Assembly (NCBI RefSeq): GCF_900215145.1
Contig: NZ_OBDO01000017.1
Span: forward strand, 1 to 64,000
Length of the DNA stretch: 64,000 nucleotides
Direction: 5' to 3'
DNA from: Geodermatophilus sabuli
GTDB taxonomy: Bacteria > Actinomycetota > Actinomycetes > Mycobacteriales > Geodermatophilaceae
The translations under genes were made by a program, and so were the position numbers. Under the pieces are notes generated by a model. That model was not told the origin of the DNA. It saw nothing but the letters and a program-made list of their open reading frames with translations, and searched no databases. Of the stretch, positions 58,476-64,000 are shown piece by piece. The first letter of the stretch is position 1. The number at the start of each line of letters is the position of its first letter.

Positions 58476-59651
58476 TCAGCCCCCGGCCTTCTCCTTCTCG
58501 TAGCGCTCGGTCATCGTCGCGACCGCCTGCATCTGCTGGGCCGCGTAGTCCTCGCGCTTGCCGCTGGCGAACGCCTTCCAGTCCAGCGTCTGCTGGGCGT
58601 GGCTGATCTCCCCGCCCTGGAAGTGCGGCATGACGTGCTGGGCGATCAGCTCCCACGAGCGCTTCGTCGCCTGCGGGTTGGCCCACTCGTGGCCGAGCAG
58701 CAGCATGCAGCCGAAGCCACCGGACTGGTCCCACAGCCGCTGCACCTGGGCGCGGGCGTCCTCGACGGTGCCGATCGCCCCGATGCCCGCCTCGTTGATG
58801 AAGTCGATCATCTCCTTGGCGTCGCCGCCCGAGACGGCCATCTGCGGGAACGCGGCGGTCTTCTGGAAGTAGCGGAACCACGTCTCGATGCCGTACTGGA
58901 CCTCGGCGTAGGCCTGCTCGCGGGTCTCGGCGATGTGCATGAGCCCGACCAGTCGCCAGTCCCGGCGGGACACCGTCTGGCCGAAGTGCGCCGCCCGTTC
59001 CTGGACGACGTTCCAGTGGTGGGCCAGCGCGTCGAAGCCCTCCTGGGTGAGGGTGGCGCCGATGGACAGCAGACCGACCCCGTGCCGGCCGGCCAGCCGC
59101 GGCCCGGTCGGGGAGGCCACCGCGGCGACGGCGATGTCGAAGCACGGCTGGGTGTAGGGCCGCAGGTGCAGCCGCGCGTTCACCAGCTCGTGGGTGCGGG
59201 TCTTCTCCGTGACCGTCTCGCCGCGGAGCAGCCGCATGATGATGTCGAGGTCGACCTCCATCAGCTCGCGGGTGTCGGTGGGGTTGAGGCCCAGCATCAT
59301 CGAGTCCGTCGGCAGCGAGCCGGGGCCGCAGCCGAGCATCGCCCGGCCGCGGGTGAGGTGGTCCAACAGCACCATGCGCTCGGCCACCCACAGCGGGTTG
59401 TGGTAGGCGATCGAGGTGACGCCGGTGCCGAGCTTGATGTGGCGGGTCCGCTCGGCGGCCGCGGCGATGAAGATCTCCGGGGAGGCGATGATCTCGGTGC
59501 CGGCCGAGTGGTGCTCACCGATCCACGCCTCGTCGTAGCCCAGCCGGTCCAGGTGCTCGACCAGCTCCAGGTCCCGCTGCAGGGCCAGGGTGGGGTTCTC
59601 GCCGGCGGGGTGGAACGGGGCGAGGAACGTGCCGAAACGCAACCTGTCCAT
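58476..59651 (-). CDS. LLM-class (luciferase-like) flavin-dependent monooxygenase
   Basis: 391 residues. Luciferase-like barrel: FGTFLAPFHPAGENPTLALQRDLELVEHLDRLGYDEAWIGEHHSAGTEIIASPEIFIAAAAERT, IKLGTGVTSIAYHNPLWVAERMVLLDHLTRGRAMLGCGPGS, and a later GGFGCMLLLGHEWANPQATKRSWELIAQHVMPHF. It binds FMN and oxidises an aldehyde, ketone or sulfur compound. The long C-terminal part and close sequence pattern resemble LimB/limonene-monooxygenase-like members (inference). Start ATG 59651 has AGGAGGACCC upstream. Confidence 0.86.
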   Translation of the reverse strand: MDRLRFGTFLAPFHPAGENPTLALQRDLELVEHLDRLGYDEAWIGEHHSAGTEIIASPEIFIAAAAERTRHIKLGTGVTSIAYHNPLWVAERMVLLDHLTRGRAMLGCGPGSLPTDSMMLGLNPTDTRELMEVDLDIIMRLLRGETVTEKTRTHELVNARLHLRPYTQPCFDIAVAAVASPTGPRLAGRHGVGLLSIGATLTQEGFDALAHHWNVVQERAAHFGQTVSRRDWRLVGLMHIAETREQAYAEVQYGIETWFRYFQKTAAFPQMAVSGGDAKEMIDFINEAGIGAIGTVEDARAQVQRLWDQSGGFGCMLLLGHEWANPQATKRSWELIAQHVMPHFQGGEISHAQQTLDWKAFASGKREDYAAQQMQAVATMTERYEKEKAGG

Positions 59652-59778
59652 GGGTCCTCCTGGGTCTCCGGGTCTGACCAGAACGTAACGTGGGTCACAC
59701 GTCCCGCGGCACCCTCGCGAACGGGCCGATCCGGTTCCGCGGGCGTACCGTTCCGGGACCACCGTTCGAGGGATGCCG

Positions 59779-62700
59779 ATGGCGCTGCTCCGCCGGATCC
59801 GGGCACTACGTGGCGCGGCGGACACGGCCGCCCGTCTCGCCGCTGCTGGCGCGGTGCTGGCCGCCGTCCCGGCGGTGGCCACTGCCGGCCTGCTGACCGA
59901 GCCGGCGCGCGCGACCGCCCGGGTCGCCCGGGCCGCCGCGGGCGCCGGGGCGGCGGTCGCCGACGGGTCGCTGCACCTGGCCCGGGCCGCGGCGGTCACC
60001 GGCACCCGGGCGGTCGGAACGCTGCTGACCGGCGCCGACCCGATCCCCGACGGGCACCTGCACTCCCTGGTCGACGTCGCGAGGGGCATGGTCGAGCCGC
60101 CGGCCAAGCGGCACACCCGCCGCGTGTGGGCCGATCACGGCCACGTCCAGGTCGAGGTCGCCGCCCCCGCGGCCGAGGACCGGCCGGAGGTCCGGCGGGC
60201 CCTGCGCCGCCAGCTGGAACGGCTGGAGGGCGTCCAGTGGGCCACGGTCAACGACGTCGTCGGCCGGGTGCTGGTGGCCGTCGACGACCGGCGGGTGCGG
60301 GTGGAGGACGTCGTCGGGGCCGTCACCGCCATCGAGCAGGCCCGCGGCGGCCGGCAGGTCTTCCCGCAGTCGGTCGAGCACCCCGCCGACCTCGAGCCGC
60401 TGCTGGCCGCCGTGGTCGCCGCCGCGGTCGACACCGCGGCGGTCGGTGTCGCCTACCTCGGCAAGGCCCTGCCCGTGCCGGCGCTGTCCCGGCACGCCAC
60501 GCTGGCCATCGGACTGCTCGACAGCCAGCGGTGGATCCGCTCCGGGCTCGAGGCCCGCATCGGCGTCATCGGCACCGACCTGCTCTTCAACGGCACCAGC
60601 GCTCTCCTGCACGCGCTGACGCAGAGTCCCACGATCCCCGCGCTCAACGCGGCCGCCGCGGTGCAGCAGGCCGTGGAGATGCGGGCCCGGCGGCAGGTCT
60701 GGCGGCGCCGCGAGCCGGAGCTGTGCGGCCCCGAGCCGGAGGACGACGACGAGTCGCTGACGCCCCCCGGACCGCGCCCGACCCCGTTGCCGGCCGGTCC
60801 GGTGGAGACCTACCGCGCCCGCGTGGAGCAGGTCGCGCTCGCCGCCACCCTGTCGGTGCTCCCGCTCACCGGCCGGCCCGGCCGCGCGGCGGACATGCTC
60901 AAGTCGCAGAACCCGAAGGCCGCCGGGCTGGGCCGGGAGTCCTTCGCCGCCACCCTCGACCTGCTGATGTGCCGGCGCGGGGTGCTCCCCATGAACGGCG
61001 GCGCCTACCGCCGACTGGACCGGGTCGACACCGTCGTCGTCGACGGCGCGACGCTGTGCACCGGCCCGCCGGTCGTCATCGAGGCGAGGGCGACCGCGGA
61101 CGGGTGGGACGACGCCGCCGTGTGGACCGCCGCGGTCCGGCTCCTGGCCGCCCGCGGGAACGGGGACGGCGGGCTGCGGCTCGGACCGCCGCGCCGCGCT
61201 CCCGGCGCCGAGGGCGGGGAGGTGCGCAGCCTGGTCCGGGGTCGCCGCCGGGTGGGCGTCGTGACCCTGGCGCCGGAGCCCGACCCGCACGCGGAGGCGC
61301 TGCTGTCGGCCGCCGCCGGGGCCGGCCACCGGCTGGTCCTCCCCACCCACGTCGGCACCCGCGACCTGGCCGGCGCGGCCGACGAGGTCGCCCCCGCCGA
61401 CGAACCGCTGGTGGAGACGGTGCGCCGGCTGCAGTCCGACGGGCGCGCGGTGCTGCTCGTGTCGGCCACCGACGGTCCCGCGCTCATGGCCGCCGACGTC
61501 GCCGTCGCCCCCGTCCTCCCCGGCCGTGCCCCCGCGTGGGGCGCTGACCTCGTCACCCGGCCCGGCCTGGTCGACGCCTGTGCGCTCGTGGACGCGACCG
61601 TCCCGGCCCGCGCGCTGAGCCGCCGGGCGGTGACCACCGCGGTCACCGGCAACGTGCTCGGCGGCCTGCTCGCCGCCGTCGGCAGCGCGCGGTACGGGCA
61701 GGCCAAGGCCACCACCCCTGGCAAGTCGGCCAGCACCGCCGCCCTGGTCGACGGCGCGTGGAGCGCCGTCCGGGTCGCGCGCCGTCCCGAGCCGCCGCCG
61801 ACGGTGCACACCCCCTGGCACGCCCTCGACCCCGACGACGTGCTGGCCCGCGTGGCCGAGCTGCCCCGGCCGGACGACGCACCACCGGGCCGCCTCGCGG
61901 TCGCCGCCCGCGTCGTGGGGGAGCTGCCCGTCGTCCGGCTGCCCGCCCGCTTCGTGCGCACCGTCGCCGCGGAGCTGGCCGACCCGCTCACCCCGGTCCT
62001 CGCCACCGGGGCGGCCGCGACCGCCGTGCTCGGGGAGAACACCGACGCGCTGCTGGTCGGCGGCGTCACCGTGATGAACGCCCTGGTGAGCGGGTTGCAG
62101 CGGCTGCGTGCGGAGTCCGCGCTGGAGTCGCTGCTGCTCGAGCAGGACGTCACCGTGCACCGGGAGACCGACGACGGCAGCGAGGACGTTCCCGGCGGGG
62201 CGCTGCGGGTCGGCGACGTCGTCCGCGTCGGCGCCGGGGACGTCGTGGCCGCCGACGCCCGACTGCTGGAGGCCGCCGACCTCGAGGTGGACGAGTCCAA
62301 CCTGACCGGGGAGTCGGTGCCCGTGGCCAAGTCGGTGCCGGCCACGCCCGGCGCGGAGGTGACCGACCGCACCTGCATGCTCTTCGACGGCACCACGGTG
62401 GTGGCCGGCAGCGGCCGCGCGGTCGTCGTCGCCGTCGGGTCGGCCACGCAGGCCGGGCGCGCCGCCCGCGCCGCCGGAGGCGCGGCACCCCCGGCCGGCG
62501 TGCAGGCCCGGCTCGCCGAGCTCACCGGCGCGGTGCTGCCGCTGACCCTCGCCGGCGGTGCCGCGGTCACCGCGCTCGGGGTGCTGTGGCGGCGCCCGCT
62601 GCGGGAGGCCGTCGCCGCGGGCGTCGCCATCGCGGTCGCCGCCGTCCCCGAGGGCCTGCCGCTGGTCGCCACGGTGGCGCAGCAGGCCGCCGCCCGCCGG

Positions 62701-64000
62701 CTGTCCCGCCGGGGTGCCGTCGTCCGCAGCGCCCGGGTGCTGGAGGCCCTCGGCCGGGTCGACACCGTCTGCTTCGACAAGACCGGCACGCTCACGGAGA
62801 ACCGGCTGCGGGTCGCCCGGCTGCTGTCGCTGGACGACGGCGCCGGTGAGGACGACGTGCTGCGGCTGGCCGCGGCGGGCGTGGCCAACGGCGACGCACG
62901 GGCGCACGAGACCGATCGCGCGGTGGTCGACGCGGCGGCCGAGCGTGGGCTGGACACCGAGGGGGAGTGCGAGGCGTGCCTGCCGTTCGCCGCCGAGCGC
63001 GGGTTGTCGGTGGGGGTGCGCGACGGGCGGCTGGTGGTCAAGGGCGCGCCCGAGGTGGTCGCCGCCCGCTGCGCTGGGACGCCGGACCTCCGGCAGGCGG
63101 TGCAGGAGCTCGCCGCCGACGGCCTGCGGGTGCTCGCCGTCGCCGACCGGGCGGTCGACGGCGCGCCCGAGGACCTCGAGGCGGCCGCGCGGGACCTGCG
63201 GCTGCGCGGGCTGGTCGGCCTGGCCGACACCCTGCGCGCGTCGTCGGTGGCCGCGATCGAGCAGTTGTGGGCCGCGGGGGTCCGCGTGGTGCTCGCGACC
63301 GGTGACCACCCGGAGACCGCGGGGGCGATCGCGGCGCAGGCCGGTGTCCCCGATGCGGACCGCGTCGTCACCGGCGCCCAGCTGGCCCGTGCCTCGGACG
63401 CCGAGCGGGCCCGCATGGTGCGCGAGGGCACCGTCTTCGCCCGGCTGTCCCCGGAGCAGAAGGTGTCGCTGGTCGGCGCGCTCCGCCGGGCAGGGGCCAC
63501 GCTCGCCATGACCGGCGACGGCGTGAACGACGCCGCCGCGATCCGGCTGGCCGACGTCGGGGTCGGCGTCTCGGGCGCGGAGTCCCCGGCCGCCCGCGCC
63601 GCCGCGGACCTCGTCCTCACCGACCTGGACCTGACCCGGCTCGTCGACGCCATCGGCGAGGGGCGGGCCATGTGGCTGCGGGTGCGCGACGCCGTGTCGA
63701 TCCTCGTGGGCGGGAACGCCGGCGAGGTCGCCTTCACCGTGCTGGGCACCGCGTTCGGCGGCCGGGCACCGCTGCGCACCCGCCAGCTGCTGCTGGTCAA
63801 CCTGCTCACCGACATGTTCCCGGCGCTGGCGGTCGCCGTCGCCGCCCCGCGGGCGGCCGTCCTCGAGCAGTCCGACGGGCCGCTGGCCGGGCACCCGCTG
63901 GAGGCGGTGCTGCGCGCGGGGCCGCAGCGCGGCTTCTCGACCGGCGTGCGGCGGATGGTGTTGGTGCGGGGCGCGGCAACCGCCGCCGGGGCCACCGGCG
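59779..64000 (+). CDS. ctpI: CtpI-like P-type cation ATPase with degenerate extra ATPase module (3' cut by window)
   Basis: At least 1407 residues, open to the window end. Start ATG 59779 has GAGGG six bases upstream (ATG 59773 possible). An HMA-like domain (about 115-195) and hydrophobic segments come first. A decayed P1-type phosphorylation region follows, RLDRVDTVVVDGATLCTG (about 415-430), in which DKTGT has become DGATL, and a later SATDGPALMAADVAVAP where GDGxNDxPAL is expected. A complete P2-like pump follows: TGES near 844, PEGLP, active DKTGTLT with Asp1000, and TGDGVNDAAA near 1245. Mycobacterial CtpI is about 1630 residues; the missing end should hold the last membrane segments. 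The transported ion is unknown. Confidence 0.85.
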   Translation, partial: MALLRRIRALRGAADTAARLAAAGAVLAAVPAVATAGLLTEPARATARVARAAAGAGAAVADGSLHLARAAAVTGTRAVGTLLTGADPIPDGHLHSLVDVARGMVEPPAKRHTRRVWADHGHVQVEVAAPAAEDRPEVRRALRRQLERLEGVQWATVNDVVGRVLVAVDDRRVRVEDVVGAVTAIEQARGGRQVFPQSVEHPADLEPLLAAVVAAAVDTAAVGVAYLGKALPVPALSRHATLAIGLLDSQRWIRSGLEARIGVIGTDLLFNGTSALLHALTQSPTIPALNAAAAVQQAVEMRARRQVWRRREPELCGPEPEDDDESLTPPGPRPTPLPAGPVETYRARVEQVALAATLSVLPLTGRPGRAADMLKSQNPKAAGLGRESFAATLDLLMCRRGVLPMNGGAYRRLDRVDTVVVDGATLCTGPPVVIEARATADGWDDAAVWTAAVRLLAARGNGDGGLRLGPPRRAPGAEGGEVRSLVRGRRRVGVVTLAPEPDPHAEALLSAAAGAGHRLVLPTHVGTRDLAGAADEVAPADEPLVETVRRLQSDGRAVLLVSATDGPALMAADVAVAPVLPGRAPAWGADLVTRPGLVDACALVDATVPARALSRRAVTTAVTGNVLGGLLAAVGSARYGQAKATTPGKSASTAALVDGAWSAVRVARRPEPPPTVHTPWHALDPDDVLARVAELPRPDDAPPGRLAVAARVVGELPVVRLPARFVRTVAAELADPLTPVLATGAAATAVLGENTDALLVGGVTVMNALVSGLQRLRAESALESLLLEQDVTVHRETDDGSEDVPGGALRVGDVVRVGAGDVVAADARLLEAADLEVDESNLTGESVPVAKSVPATPGAEVTDRTCMLFDGTTVVAGSGRAVVVAVGSATQAGRAARAAGGAAPPAGVQARLAELTGAVLPLTLAGGAAVTALGVLWRRPLREAVAAGVAIAVAAVPEGLPLVATVAQQAAARRLSRRGAVVRSARVLEALGRVDTVCFDKTGTLTENRLRVARLLSLDDGAGEDDVLRLAAAGVANGDARAHETDRAVVDAAAERGLDTEGECEACLPFAAERGLSVGVRDGRLVVKGAPEVVAARCAGTPDLRQAVQELAADGLRVLAVADRAVDGAPEDLEAAARDLRLRGLVGLADTLRASSVAAIEQLWAAGVRVVLATGDHPETAGAIAAQAGVPDADRVVTGAQLARASDAERARMVREGTVFARLSPEQKVSLVGALRRAGATLAMTGDGVNDAAAIRLADVGVGVSGAESPAARAAADLVLTDLDLTRLVDAIGEGRAMWLRVRDAVSILVGGNAGEVAFTVLGTAFGGRAPLRTRQLLLVNLLTDMFPALAVAVAAPRAAVLEQSDGPLAGHPLEAVLRAGPQRGFSTGVRRMVLVRGAATAAGATG

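Noticed and set aside
59652-59778. AACGTAACGT-like repeat near the LLM/ATPase divergent region as an operator
   Set aside because: Too short and imperfect; not repeated elsewhere that I could see.
61005-63995. Very long minus-strand frames opposite the P-type ATPase
   Set aside because: Ser/Thr/Arg-rich shadows without motifs; the plus strand shows the TGES, DKTGT and GDGVND motifs all in one frame.
1-64000. rRNA, tRNA, CRISPR, insertion sequences, prophage or conjugation genes
   Set aside because: None were recognised on either strand; no transposase or integrase motifs or regularly spaced repeats were seen. A tRNAscan or ISfinder search could still reveal small items.

Overview
The window is very GC-rich chromosomal DNA from an actinobacterium. 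A partial DUF222/HNH-type endonuclease at the left edge, heavy use of GTG starts, Shine-Dalgarno-led genes and the repertoire of catabolic operons suit the Geodermatophilaceae (Blastococcus, Geodermatophilus, Modestobacter). That family assignment is an inference from style. I saw no rRNA, tRNA, CRISPR array, insertion sequence or prophage gene.

Layout. 1-2 kb: 3' end of the HNH gene, a decayed selenium-binding-protein (methanethiol oxidase) relic, and a dienelactone hydrolase. 1.9-9.5 kb: a quinate/shikimate catabolic island. It holds a QsuB-type 3-dehydroshikimate dehydratase, a quinate/shikimate dehydrogenase, a tandem-domain esterase, a LacI regulator and an MHS-family transporter, linked by three copies of one operator. 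9.6-14.2 kb: a UBP-type zinc finger protein, a membrane protein, a receiver/thioredoxin-reductase-like fusion without a redox CxxC, and a cyclic-nucleotide-domain histidine kinase. 14.3-20.4 kb: a DHA2 exporter, then a homogentisate module (MBL protein, aromatic hydroxylase, hmgA, IclR). 20.6-30.2 kb: a lone receiver protein, then a divergent pair of operons, LacI-lutABC and rhaM(deleted)-rhaI-rhaEW-rhaB. They share a perfect operator, and together they would take L-rhamnose to L-lactate and then pyruvate. 30.2-31.8 kb: divergent lysG/lysE-type pair. 31.8-42.9 kb: a ten-gene minus-strand sugar operon (DeoR, rhamnulokinase-like kinase, RhaS-type ABC importer, aldolase, HAD, second FGGY kinase, epimerase). 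43.1-51.8 kb: a second aromatic-type cluster (DUF3500, FAH-family, flavin hydroxylase, AAHS transporter, esterase, cupin, DapA-like lyase, IclR) carrying three copies of an IclR-like operator. 51.9-64 kb: a membrane protein, cytoplasmic GH3 glycosidase, DUF899, DUF3237, NTF2-like, AI-2E-family and LLM flavin genes. It ends in a giant CtpI-like P-type ATPase cut by the window end.

The region reads as a catabolic archipelago for plant-derived substrates (quinate/shikimate esters, phenolics, deoxysugars, glucosides). Each block has its own local regulator, and in four of them I can see matching candidate operators. The least explained parts are the REC/TrxR-like/CNB-kinase/zinc-finger system, the DUF3500/FAH/DapA-like cluster, two long near-identical palindromes placed inside unrelated operons, and the degenerate extra ATPase module inside the CtpI-like pump.
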